Positions 1 to 8,600 of a stretch of DNA of 10,446 nucleotides are shown piece after piece. Each line of letters starts with the position of its first letter. Positions within the stretch are counted from its first letter, which is position 1. This DNA is from JANQLU01 sp964434955 (GTDB taxonomy: Bacteria; Planctomycetota; Planctomycetia; Pirellulales; Pirellulaceae), in contig CAYSXI010000188.1 of the NCBI GenBank assembly GCA_964434955.1, positions 1-10,446 of the forward strand, given 5' to 3'. The translations under genes were made by a program, and so were the position numbers. The notes beneath the pieces were generated by a model. That model searched no databases, was not told the DNA's origin, and worked only from the letters and a program-made list of their open reading frames with translations.

Positions 1-833
1 GTCTCCACGCGGGAGTGTTGCTGGCCGAAATTTGCATGGCCGGATTAGCCGAAGTCAGCATCAACCAAAATCCTCGGCACGCGTCGCTTCCGTTGGTGCA
101 AGTTCGTTCTGACGATCCGGTGCTCGCCTGTATTGGCGCCCAGTACGCCGGCTGGGAACTCAAAACCGATCATTATTTCGCGATGGTTTCAGGACCCGCT
201 CGTTGCCTTCGGACTGAACTGGAAGAAATCATCGTCGCGGCAGGAATCGAAGAAACGGCCGAGTGCGCAGTTGGAATTTTGGAATCGCGAGAATTTCCGG
301 ATGAATCCACCGTTCAGCATATTGCCGAATCATGCAAGGTGAAAACAGACGAACTTTATTTGTGCATTGCACCAACGGCAAGTTTTGCGGGCGCAATCCA
401 GATCGTCGCGCGAAATATTGAAACGACTTTGCACAAGCTGCATGAGGTCGGATTTCCCATTCAGAAAGTGGTTAGCGGACTGGGCTCGGCTCCCCTGCCC
501 TTGTTTGGCAAAGACGACTTCAAAGCCTTGGGCTGGACGAACGATTGCATTCTTTATGGAGCCGAAGTTCAACTCTGGATCGATGACTCAACCGACGAGA
601 TCCTTCGGATTGGAGAAAAGATTCCCAGTCGAAGTTCGCCAGATTTCGGCCAACCGTTTCTTGAGCTCTTTCAAAAGTACGATTGCGACTTTTACAAGAT
701 GGACAAGATGCTCTTCTCACCAGCCAGGGTCACATTCAATTCGCTATTGGATGGCACGTCCCACAGTTTTGGCAAAGCACGATACGACATTTTGGAATCT
801 TCGATGGGGATTGAAAATGCTTCGGCCAATTGA
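1..833 (+). CDS. mch: Methenyltetrahydromethanopterin cyclohydrolase, 5'-partial
   Basis: Cytoplasmic enzyme that hydrolyses methenyl-H4MPT to N5-formyl-H4MPT in the H4MPT-linked C1 (formaldehyde oxidation) pathway, known from methanogens, methylotrophic proteobacteria and planctomycetes. The reading frame is open from base 3 (L-H-A-G-V-L-L-A-E-I-C), so the gene begins upstream of the window. About 276 residues are visible, against roughly 315-325 for the family, so some 40-50 N-terminal residues are missing. The GTG at 15 is an internal valine, not a start. Family hallmarks are dense: AEICMAGLAEVS, then SPRHASLPLVQV-like NPRHASLPLVQV, SDDPVLACIGAQYAGW, YFAMVSGPARCL, and the later CIAPTASFAGAIQIVARNIET and VVSGLGSAPLPLFG blocks. 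The C-terminal stretch (KMDKMLFSPARVTFNSLLDGTSHSFGKARYDIL) also fits and runs to a normal end, so the gene looks intact. The next gene starts inside its last codons, suggesting translational coupling. Confidence 0.96.
   Translation, partial: LHAGVLLAEICMAGLAEVSINQNPRHASLPLVQVRSDDPVLACIGAQYAGWELKTDHYFAMVSGPARCLRTELEEIIVAAGIEETAECAVGILESREFPDESTVQHIAESCKVKTDELYLCIAPTASFAGAIQIVARNIETTLHKLHEVGFPIQKVVSGLGSAPLPLFGKDDFKALGWTNDCILYGAEVQLWIDDSTDEILRIGEKIPSRSSPDFGQPFLELFQKYDCDFYKMDKMLFSPARVTFNSLLDGTSHSFGKARYDILESSMGIENASAN
806..810 (+). promoter_or_regulatory. Probable Shine-Dalgarno site of the ATP-grasp gene
   Basis: GGGGA lies 6 bases before the ATG at 817, inside the end of mch. It is the best ribosome-binding candidate for that start and supports placing the ATP-grasp start here rather than further upstream, where the same frame is open only as a shadow of mch. 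Planctomycetes often use weak or no Shine-Dalgarno sites, so this is suggestive only. Confidence 0.4.
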
Positions 834-1719
834 ACTGGCCGTTTTGACTTCGAGCGACAGCTGGTACTATCAGGATCTTTGCCGGGCAAGCGAATCGCTC
901 GAAATGGAACTGACGGCACTCCCGTTTTCTCAGATTCACACATTGCTCGACCCGGGCCAAGCGGATTCGATTCGCTCAGGTCTGAATGAGCTTGATGCCT
1001 TCGATGCGGTTTTGGTCAGATCGATGCCGCCCGGCTCCTTGGAACATGTCATTTTTCGGATGGACTGCCTGCAGCAATTGGCTGTGTCAATGCTTGTCGT
1101 TAACTCTCCGAAAGCCATGGAAGTCGCGATCGACAAGTATCTTTCTTTGTCGCGACTCAATCGTGCTGGGGTAAATGTACCTGGGTCGTTTGTGGCCCAA
1201 TCGGCGGAACATGCGATGGAAGGCTTCGCGGAGCTCGGAGGAGAAGCCGTCGTCAAACCAATTTTTGGCGGCGAAGGACGTGGCTTGATGCACGTTTTCG
1301 ACGAGGACCTTGCGTGGCGGACGTTCAAGACGTTGGAGAAGTCTCAATCGGTTATCTACCTGCAGCGCAAAATCAATCACGATGGGAGTGACCTTCGCAT
1401 CCTCCTCGTTGGCGACAAACATTTTGCCGTAAAACGAATCAACCACTCCGACTGGCGAACCAACGTTCGCCGTGGTGGAATCGCCGTTCCCACCGAGGCA
1501 ACAGCCGAACAAATCGACTTGGCGGTTCTTACTCAGCGCACATGTGATTGCGCGATTGCGGGAGTCGATATCGTCGTGGACCGCGATTCCGGAGAAAACT
1601 TTGTGATTGAGATCAATGCCGTCCCGGGGTGGCGGGGACTATCAAAGGCATTGAATATCGATGTCGCGGCAGAGGTTTTGAATTTTCTAATCGATCAGGT
1701 CGCGATCACCAGGAAATAG
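817..1719 (+). CDS. RimK-type ATP-grasp ligase, probably in H4MPT cofactor metabolism
   Basis: A 300-residue ATP-grasp protein of the RimK/glutamate-ligase type; such enzymes join an amino acid or similar amine to a carboxylate through an acyl-phosphate. Residues 1-95 form the N-terminal pre-ATP-grasp part, and about 105-295 the ATP-grasp fold. Visible motifs are VVKP (K147, ATP phosphate binding), the glycine-rich loop GGEGRG (151-156), SDLRILLVGD (191-200), TNVRRGG (215-221), GVDIV (249-253) and the metal-binding E265-x-N267 in VIEINAVPGWRG. All key positions are present, so it should be active. The start at 817 gives a normal length for the family; the frame is open further upstream, but that stretch is antisense-free overlap with the well-conserved end of mch. 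It overlaps mch by 17 bases and probably shares its transcript. ATP-grasp genes of this kind (orfY in methylotrophs) recur in bacterial H4MPT gene clusters, so a role in making or glutamylating H4MPT is likely. The true substrate cannot be read from sequence. Confidence 0.88.
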   Translation: MLRPIELAVLTSSDSWYYQDLCRASESLEMELTALPFSQIHTLLDPGQADSIRSGLNELDAFDAVLVRSMPPGSLEHVIFRMDCLQQLAVSMLVVNSPKAMEVAIDKYLSLSRLNRAGVNVPGSFVAQSAEHAMEGFAELGGEAVVKPIFGGEGRGLMHVFDEDLAWRTFKTLEKSQSVIYLQRKINHDGSDLRILLVGDKHFAVKRINHSDWRTNVRRGGIAVPTEATAEQIDLAVLTQRTCDCAIAGVDIVVDRDSGENFVIEINAVPGWRGLSKALNIDVAAEVLNFLIDQVAITRK

Positions 1720-1757
1720 CAGCGAGCCTTGGCCGTGATTCGACTTCAGACGATCGA

Positions 1758-1800
1758 GCCCGACTGTTTTCGGCCCGACTGTTTTCGGCCCGACTGTTTT
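1758..1800. repeat. Three tandem copies of a 15-base repeat between convergent genes
   Basis: Unit GCCCGACTGTTTTCG occurs at 1758-1772 and 1773-1787 without a mismatch; the third copy at 1788-1800 keeps the first 13 bases and then diverges. The array sits in the 105-base gap between the ends of the ATP-grasp gene (+) and the HD-GYP gene (-). On the + strand each unit ends in a run of four T. A short hairpin CTGT-TTT-ACAG (1794-1804) overlaps the end of the array. I see no stem followed by a long T tract on either strand, so a classical intrinsic terminator is not supported. It might be a termination or protein-binding region, or simply a product of replication slippage. Confidence 0.85.
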
Positions 1801-1824
1801 ACAGCGCGTCTGCTTTTCAGAAGA

Positions 1825-3021
1825 CTAATCAGAGTACTCGGCGTGAATGCTTCGAATCGTTTCGATTTCGGCAAAGAATGCATCGACAACGGCCGGATCA
1901 AAGCTCGAACCTCGCTCGGAGGCGATGATCTCGAGTGAGCGTTGTTGATCAAAGGCTTCCTTGTAGGGGCGGGCGCTGGTCAGCGCGTCAAACACATCGG
2001 CGACCGCGGTGATTCGACCTTCGATGGGGATTTGTTCGCCTTTCAGGCCAAACGGGTATCCCTTTCCGTTCCACTTCTCATGATGCGTCAAAGCGATATT
2101 GGAAGCCAGCACGAGCATTGAGCATTCGTCTTCACCGTAAATCTGTCGATCTTGTTGGGCGAGCGGCTCGATGATTTGGCCACCAATTTGGCAATGCCGT
2201 TTCATCACGTCGAATTCTGAATTGCTCAAGCGATCCGGACTCATCAAAATGCTGTCCGGAATTCCGATTTTCCCGACATCATGGAGCTGGGCTGCCAGAC
2301 GAATTCGACTGCAGTACATTTCGTCCATTCCCAGCTGCCGCGCGATCACAGCGGCAAACATACCGACACGAATGACGTGTTTGCCGGTCACGTTGTCACG
2401 AAATTCGGCCGCGTTCGCCAGGCAATGAATGATTTGCTCTCGCGATTTTTGCAACTGAAGCGTTCGAATCTGAACCTGTTTTTCCAATAACTCGGCGTTG
2501 TTGGAGAGTTGGTCTTGATGCGCTTTGACAAACAGTGCGTTTCGAACTCGAAGCACCAAATCGCTTGGATCGACCGGCTTGTTCAAGAATTCGGTCGCTC
2601 CCAATTCGAGCGCTTTTCGTTTTGTTTCTTTGTCACTGGAAGCACTGAGCACGATGAATGGAATGTATTTCATCGTTTCGTCGACCTGACGATACTTGAG
2701 GATATCAAGGCCAGAAACTTCGGGCATCATGATGTCCATCAGGACGACATCGGGCTTTTCCCGCGAAATCGCTTCCACGGCCTGGGTTGAATCGGAGATC
2801 GTCGTGAAGTTTTGATATCCGGCTGTGCTCAAGAATCGCCGAACCACTCGAATCACCAGAGGTTCATCGTCAACAATTACGATCTTGGCAAGTTTTGGAT
2901 TATGCGCAACCGAATCCTGAACCTGCCCCGAATCACTTACCGCGTTAGCGGGCACGGCAGCTTGAAGCGCTGCACCGACTGCCGGCATCGTGGTCATCAA
3001 TTGTGCGGGATCTTGATTCAT
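1825..3021 (-). CDS. Response regulator with HD-GYP domain, predicted cyclic-di-GMP phosphodiesterase
   Basis: A 398-residue cytoplasmic regulator predicted to hydrolyse cyclic-di-GMP when its receiver is phosphorylated. Residues 1-44 are a flexible, A/Q/S-rich leader. The REC domain covers about 45-165 with the acidic pair D51-D52, phospho-acceptor D96 (VLMDIMMPE), S126 and K148 (NKP). A probable coiled coil at 166-205 leads to the HD-GYP domain (about 206-385): H215 in TGKH, H247-D248 in HDVGKIGIPD, H276, H313-H314, G321-Y322-P323, and D342 in VADVFDALTSARPYK. All metal ligands and the GYP motif are intact, so catalysis is expected. The ATG at 3021 is preferred; a TTG at 3033 in the same frame would add four residues, and neither has a strong Shine-Dalgarno site. 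The gene follows the hybrid kinase on the same strand after about 115 bases, so it may be co-transcribed or have its own promoter. The kinase's HPt domain is a plausible phosphodonor (inference). Confidence 0.96.
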   Translation of the reverse strand: MNQDPAQLMTTMPAVGAALQAAVPANAVSDSGQVQDSVAHNPKLAKIVIVDDEPLVIRVVRRFLSTAGYQNFTTISDSTQAVEAISREKPDVVLMDIMMPEVSGLDILKYRQVDETMKYIPFIVLSASSDKETKRKALELGATEFLNKPVDPSDLVLRVRNALFVKAHQDQLSNNAELLEKQVQIRTLQLQKSREQIIHCLANAAEFRDNVTGKHVIRVGMFAAVIARQLGMDEMYCSRIRLAAQLHDVGKIGIPDSILMSPDRLSNSEFDVMKRHCQIGGQIIEPLAQQDRQIYGEDECSMLVLASNIALTHHEKWNGKGYPFGLKGEQIPIEGRITAVADVFDALTSARPYKEAFDQQRSLEIIASERGSSFDPAVVDAFFAEIETIRSIHAEYSD

Positions 3022-3032
3022 GTTGGAATCCA

Positions 3033-3085
3033 AGTTGAGTATTTTTGTTACGCAACTCTAGCTTCTGATTAAAAGAGAAAGTTGC
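3033..3085 (-). promoter_or_regulatory. AGTTG inverted repeats upstream of the HD-GYP gene, possible operator or leader hairpin
   Basis: The gap before the HD-GYP gene contains GCAACT at 3052-3057 flanked on both sides by its complement: AGTTG at 3033-3037 and AGTTGC at 3080-3085. The central element could therefore pair with either neighbour, giving two alternative hairpins, or the three half-sites could bind a regulator. I could not find a convincing -35/-10 pair for the housekeeping sigma factor. Short matches like these arise by chance, so the call is tentative. Confidence 0.22.
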
Positions 3086-3136
3086 GGGCCGATGAAGGCA
3101 TATGACTCTTTGGTGAAACGATTCGGATCTTGACGG

Positions 3137-5683
3137 TTATAGGGTTCGGGGCGAGACTCCTACCGGCTCGGGAACTTTCAAACGGCTCACAAGACTGCGA
3201 ACTAAGCGCATCATTTTTTCACACATTTCCGCATCTTCGGATTTGGCCGATTTTTCCAGCTCCAAGGCAGGCGCGTAAAAGCAATCGTATCCGCAGGTGC
3301 CCCCTGCCCCTTTGAGCCAGTGTGCGTCTTTCGCCAGCTTTTCAAAGTCTCGCCCCATGAAGTCGCTTTCCATCTCGACGAGACGTTTTTGAACTTCGTC
3401 AATGAATTCGACAGCAATCTCACGGAACTCGGGTTCATCCATTGGCAAGTTGGGCTCGATGACTTCAGGGATGGAACCGTCAAAGTCAGAAACGAGATTT
3501 TCATCCGATGCATCCTCGACCGAAACAGAAACGCTTTTCAAGCTAATGCGTTCGGTATCAACAGCCATGCGTTGTTTTTCCGGAACAAACTGGAAGACCG
3601 TATCCAGCAATTCGTCGAGGTTGACCGGCTTGGATAGGAATCCGCTACAGCCGGCATCCATACATTTTTCCTTGTCGCCTTGCATCGCGTTCGCCGTCAG
3701 AGCCACGATAGGAATCTCGCAACCTTTCTCGCGCAAGGTTCGTGTTGCCGTGTACCCATCCATCACAGGCATTTGCATATCCATGAATACCAGATCGTAT
3801 TCGTTCTCCTCGATGTACTCCAAAGCCTCGGCACCGTTTACACAGGTGTCAATCTCGCATTTGGCTTTTCCAAGAACCAAAGAGATCAAGCGACGATTCG
3901 CATTTCCGTCATCGACAACCAGGATCTTGGTGCCCGGGAAACGACGAGACATCTGTTTTGTCTCGCTGTCGTCACGATGCTGAAGCGTTTGAAAGTCGGC
4001 CAGCGAAACAAAGTTCTGTTGCGACGCGTCACCGATGTCAAAGGTGGCCGTGAACAGGCTTCCCTTACCCACGACGCTATTTACACTTAGGCCGCCACCC
4101 AGTGCCTCGGTGATTTGCTTACTGATCGAAAGGCCCAACCCGGTACCGCCATAATTGCGTGTTGTCGAGCCATCCGCCTGCGTAAAGGGATTGAAGATTT
4201 TGTCCATTTGCGCGTCCGTCAATCCGATGCCGGTATCAACGACTTCAATCGTCAAAGTACTCGACTCGCGATCGGAACCATGTTCAATTCCCGCACAAAT
4301 CCGAACGCCCCCCGAAGCGGTGAACTTGATGGCGTTTCCAACCAGGTTCGTCACAACCTGGCGTACCCGCAGCGGATCAGTCACGATCGTTTCCGGCAAG
4401 CGCGACTTCAAATCGAGATCGAGTTTGATTCCTTTTTCCTCTGCCTTGGCTCTGAAAATGGAAAGAACATCGACAAGAATCCTGGCAGGAGAACATTCGA
4501 TTTTCTCGAACTCCAGTTTGCCCGATTCAATCTTGGAAAGATCCAGGATATCGTTGATCAATTCGAGCAAATGAACACCACTCGAATGAATGGTCGAAAG
4601 ATATTCGTCTTGATCCCCATCATTGTCCGCCACGCCGCGTCGAAGCAGGTCCGTAAACCCGAGAATCGCATTCATCGGTGTTCGGATTTCATGACTCATG
4701 TTGGCAAGAAAATCACTCTTGGCCTGACTGGCGGCCTCGGCGAGTTCTTTTGATTTCTGAATTTCTACTTTGGCTTCGTCGATGACCGTGATGTCCTCAA
4801 AACTGATCATCACACCGTGGCTCGATTGAGACTTGCCTGCAACGGGAGCACAATTCACGTTGAACGTAATGGCGGAGCCATCGTTACGCGTCAGCCGCAT
4901 AACGGTATTCAGTTTTGGCTCGCCGGTGCGACAGGCTGTGTCCCAGGGGAAGTTGTCGACGAAGGGATCGCCTTGATCGTCGTGCCAATCCAGCAAACAC
5001 AACTGCTTGTTCAGTACTTGTTCCTCGTCAATCCGCAATGCTTTTTCAAAAGCTTCATTGTTAAAGACGACTTTGCCCTTGGTATTCAAGATCACCAGGC
5101 CTTCGGCAAGGTTGTTCAACGCAGAACGCACGCGATTCGGAACGGTTTTAGAGGGCCCAACCTGGTTGAGCATGATCGACAGGTAGAAGGCGAAGCATAC
5201 AAAACTACAGCAAACAGCAAACAGGTAGAATCGGATCGTGGTACTTTGCAGGAAAGCAAAGGGGCCGACCGGCTGAAACACCGGGCGAAACCGCATCTGA
5301 AGTGAACCAAACTCGGAGGAGCCCCGATAAAGTGGGACTTCCATTTGTTCCCCGCGAGGTGCCTGGTCATCCATTTTCCAGAAGGCTCGATGCTCACCCA
5401 CGGTAATCTGGTTTTGCCCGTCGTTGTAACGAATCGAAGCTGACTCGACGTCGGGATTCCGCCTTACCGTTTGCTCCAGCAATAGATGAAGTGATTCATA
5501 ATCGTTTCTTGTGATCAAGATCGTCGAGTTGACCGCGACAGTTTCGGTAATGCTGGCCCGCGCCTGAAGTCGAATCCCGTCGACGTCTGGAAGTATCCCG
5601 ATCGCCGACGTTGCGAAAAGGACGCACGACATAACGGAAACCAGCCCGAGCGCCAATCGAAAGCGTGTTGTGATGTACTTCAT
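3137..5683 (-). CDS. Membrane-bound hybrid histidine kinase (periplasmic sensor-PAS-HisKA-HATPase-REC-HPt)
   Basis: An 848-residue inner-membrane sensor kinase carrying a whole phosphorelay. A first membrane segment (about 9-31) and a second, cysteine-containing one (about 151-172) enclose a periplasmic region of about 118 residues with no family I can name. A PAS domain follows (about 184-300). HisKA has the acceptor H331 in SHEIRTPMN. The HATPase shows the N box with N450 (NLVGNAIKFT), G1 DTGIGL (483-488) and G2 GGTGLGL (512-518). The receiver (about 586-700) has D591-D592, D635 in FMDMQMPVMDG, T663 and K685. After an acidic linker (710-750), an HPt domain carries H788 in AHWLKGAGG. All catalytic residues are present, so it should autophosphorylate and relay H331-D635-H788. 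The start is set at ATG 5683, which begins MKYITTRFRL and the membrane helix; an upstream in-frame ATG at 5740 would overlap the preceding gene and add a basic, non-family tail. It lies 4 bases after the giant protein gene, so the two are very probably co-transcribed. Confidence 0.96.
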   Translation of the reverse strand: MKYITTRFRLALGLVSVMSCVLFATSAIGILPDVDGIRLQARASITETVAVNSTILITRNDYESLHLLLEQTVRRNPDVESASIRYNDGQNQITVGEHRAFWKMDDQAPRGEQMEVPLYRGSSEFGSLQMRFRPVFQPVGPFAFLQSTTIRFYLFAVCCSFVCFAFYLSIMLNQVGPSKTVPNRVRSALNNLAEGLVILNTKGKVVFNNEAFEKALRIDEEQVLNKQLCLLDWHDDQGDPFVDNFPWDTACRTGEPKLNTVMRLTRNDGSAITFNVNCAPVAGKSQSSHGVMISFEDITVIDEAKVEIQKSKELAEAASQAKSDFLANMSHEIRTPMNAILGFTDLLRRGVADNDGDQDEYLSTIHSSGVHLLELINDILDLSKIESGKLEFEKIECSPARILVDVLSIFRAKAEEKGIKLDLDLKSRLPETIVTDPLRVRQVVTNLVGNAIKFTASGGVRICAGIEHGSDRESSTLTIEVVDTGIGLTDAQMDKIFNPFTQADGSTTRNYGGTGLGLSISKQITEALGGGLSVNSVVGKGSLFTATFDIGDASQQNFVSLADFQTLQHRDDSETKQMSRRFPGTKILVVDDGNANRRLISLVLGKAKCEIDTCVNGAEALEYIEENEYDLVFMDMQMPVMDGYTATRTLREKGCEIPIVALTANAMQGDKEKCMDAGCSGFLSKPVNLDELLDTVFQFVPEKQRMAVDTERISLKSVSVSVEDASDENLVSDFDGSIPEVIEPNLPMDEPEFREIAVEFIDEVQKRLVEMESDFMGRDFEKLAKDAHWLKGAGGTCGYDCFYAPALELEKSAKSEDAEMCEKMMRLVRSLVSRLKVPEPVGVSPRTL

Positions 5684-5687
5684 TTTT

Positions 5688-8600
5688 TTACTTTTCTGTG
5701 TCCGTTTCGACCATGTCCTCAAGCGAATCGTCGTCGGCACCTTCTTCGTTGTCCAAGTAGTTCAACGGGTCAAGCATCTGCCAGCTTGGAATCGAAGAAA
5801 CCAAGCCCGTCACCAAAAGCCCGCTTTGCGTCATCCACATCACGTAGCCCACGGTCAACAACCCGGAGACACCCGCCACGGCCGCCATGGTGCCAAACTC
5901 AATCGCTGGCATCTGGACCATTTCTTGACGGTTCTCGTCCATTTGGTCAAACATGTTTGCAAACGCAATCGCTTCGTACTGGGTCAAAGTCGATGCAACT
6001 TGAATTGAGCTTTCGCTAAATCGATTGACGAAGTCATCAAGGACTGCTTCGCCTGACTTCACCGAAACGATCGTGCGATTCAGCAAGTTTGAACCGAATG
6101 AACCGGATCGATTAAACGAGAATGACGTCCCCGAACCGGAGTCCGCATCCACCGAAGAGGTGAATGAGTCGTTCAGGTTTGCATTGAACCCGAATCCTTC
6201 TTCTTCATTTTCATCATTCGAATCATTGTTGTTGGAAACGATTGGCCCACTTAGTTCGACACTCGGCCCGCCTTCGGATCCCCCTGCATTGCCACCCGTA
6301 CCAGGGTCCACAACTTCGGGTTCAATCGGATCAACCTCGGGATCGGTTGGTTCAACGACGACCGGATCAGGATCGACGGGAATCGGATCGACGGGAACCG
6401 GGATCGCAACGGGCATCGAGATGATCATTTCTACCGTAACGACTTCGCTGAAACCGTCACCGTCCGTAATCCGGTACGTAAACGAGTCGCCGGGACTCAC
6501 GTCGTCGCCCGGCGTGAATATCAAGTTGCCGTCCGGGCCAACGACCAAGTCGCCCGAAGCGGGCCCAGTAACGATCTCGATTGAGACCGCATCGCCTTCG
6601 GCATCAAAATCATTTGCCAACAAGCGGTTTTTGTTGATCGTAACCGTATCATCCAGGTTGATTCGGATACGGTCCTTGGTTGCAACCGGCGCGTCGTTTA
6701 CCGGTGTCACATCAATCAGGATCGAAGCCGTATCTCGACCTCCAAAGCCATCGGCAACGCGATAGACGATCACGTCCGATGTCGTTTCGCTTCCATCATG
6801 TTCGTAAAAGAAACCGCCAAATCCGTCTCCAGTCAAAGTCCCGTGACTGGGGCCTTGAACGACGGCAACGATTTTCAAAGCGTCACCGTCCTGATCGAAG
6901 TCATTTGCCAAAATGCCGGCAACGGTCCCGAAATGCCGCCCGCCTTCCGCAACCGTGAATCGATCGTCAGCCGCTTCTGGAATGTCATTCCTGTCCACGA
7001 CATTGACGGTTAACGTATCGACCCAAACAATTCCGCCACTATCGCGCGCCGCGATTTGAACGTTGTGGAATTCATTGTCCTCGAAGTCGATTTTGGTGGC
7101 ATCAAGCACCATGAGTTCGCCGGTAACGGGATCAATCTGGAATCGACCGTCTGCGTCGTCGACGAGTGAGAAAGTATGAGAATCGCCCGCGTCGGGATCG
7201 TCGACCACGGCGAACCCAACTGTATCGCCCGCGGCGGCGTGCTCACTGATACGATCATTCGTCAGTCCAATGTCGTTTGGAATCTCATTGACGTTTTCCA
7301 CCACGACATGAAACGTTTTCGTACTTGCCTCCCCTAACCCATCGGTTGCTTTAATTTTCAATTCGTAGGAATTGTCACCATCATTGTCCGCGGGGGTTTC
7401 GTAATCGGGAGCAGCCTTGAATGAAATTGCGCCGCTTGCCGGGTCGATATTGAAAAGATGATCATCCGCTCCCCCGTCAAACTGATAGGAGACCGTTGTT
7501 CCCTCGGGGTCAATCGCGACGATCGAACCAACGTTGGTTTGATTCTCGTCGACATACATGATCGCAGGCGACTGAAACTCGGGAACGAATGGCCCAACGT
7601 CCACGGCAACCTGCGAGATCGATGAATAACCGAAGCCATCGAAGGCCTGGAACTGAAATGCGGCATAACCGCGGCCGGATTCGCCCGCGACTGGCTCAAA
7701 TACAACATGATTGGCGGCCAGTTGCGCGCTGGTTACCACGCTTCCGACGACAGCGGGTGAACCATTGATTAACAACGTGCCGTTTGCCGGCAACGATCTG
7801 ATTTCGATGGAAACAAGTGGGTCCCCTTCGGCATCCGAATACCCGAGATCCGTCAAGCCGATGATGATGTTTGTGTCCCTGGTAGTTGCGACGGTGCTCC
7901 CAGTTACATCGGGTACCGTATTAACGCGAATGGCGTTTCCGAACTCCGAGGTGTTGTTGTCCGAGTCGATGACCAGAGCCGTAAGCGATTCTCCCGAACT
8001 CAGGCCGGGTAGGGTCACTGAAAAATTGCCCAATGCATCAGTTGTCGTCGACGCAATAAATGACGTTCCGATACCATCGGACGTGGCAAAATATACTTCG
8101 ATCGTCGAGTTGGGCATTGCCGAACCGGCCAACGTTGTCATGCCCACAGATAAATTGGCAGTTGCAATTACGGGGTGATCAATGGCCTGGTTGCCGGCGA
8201 GGACGTCGAGCAGGCCATCATTGGTATTTTGTCCGTCACCAAGTCGATTTTCAGAACCGCCTACAGTGCCATCGATCAGATCGATTGAAATCCCGCCATT
8301 GCCAGAAAACTCGTTTTGCGAAATGAGATTCCTTGCTGCAGGCGTATTTGCCAGCGTCGATTGATCGCCGACCACCAGAACCCCGGCTCCATTGCTATTA
8401 CTGATGACGTTGTGCTGAATCAGGTTATCATCGCCAAAAAGCCGAACGCCCGAAGTCTCCGCGCCTCCCAATCCGTTGCCGTCGATCGTGTTGTCGACAA
8501 TTCGGTTGTCTCCACCGCTTTGATAGGAATCCACCCCACTCCCGCGGTTCTGCGCCAAAAAGTTTCCGCTGACCGTGATCCGAGAGCTATTCGTCTGGAT

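Noticed and set aside
367..816. Upstream extension of the ATP-grasp reading frame inside mch
   Set aside because: The same frame is open, but the translation is arginine- and serine-rich and shows no ATP-grasp similarity, while the mch frame over the same bases is strongly conserved. The family length and a GGGGA site support the start at 817.
1758..1800. CRISPR array
   Set aside because: The 15-base units abut directly with no spacers, there are only three, and no cas gene is in the window.
1794..1821. Intrinsic terminator between the convergent genes
   Set aside because: The hairpins CTGT-TTT-ACAG and TCTG-CTTTT-CAGA have 4-base stems, and neither is followed by a run of T on either strand.
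1629..1928. Small + strand frame with repeated ARLFS units across the tandem repeat
   Set aside because: The repetition only reflects the 15-base DNA repeat. The frame overlaps the ends of two real genes and has no independent support.
4115..4753. 212-residue open frame on the + strand
   Set aside because: It lies fully opposite the HisKA/HATPase region of the kinase, whose motifs are certain. The antisense translation shows no domain.
5684..5740. Longer kinase start at the ATG at 5740
   Set aside because: It would overlap the end of the giant protein gene and add a basic 19-residue tail before the membrane helix; the ATG at 5683 begins directly with a typical membrane-kinase N-terminus.
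6025..6765. 246-residue open frame on the + strand, S/T/G/P-rich
   Set aside because: It is antisense to the linker and cadherin-like repeats of the giant protein; its low-complexity SGSTG content mirrors the PVDP repeats on the other strand, and it has no recognisable domain.
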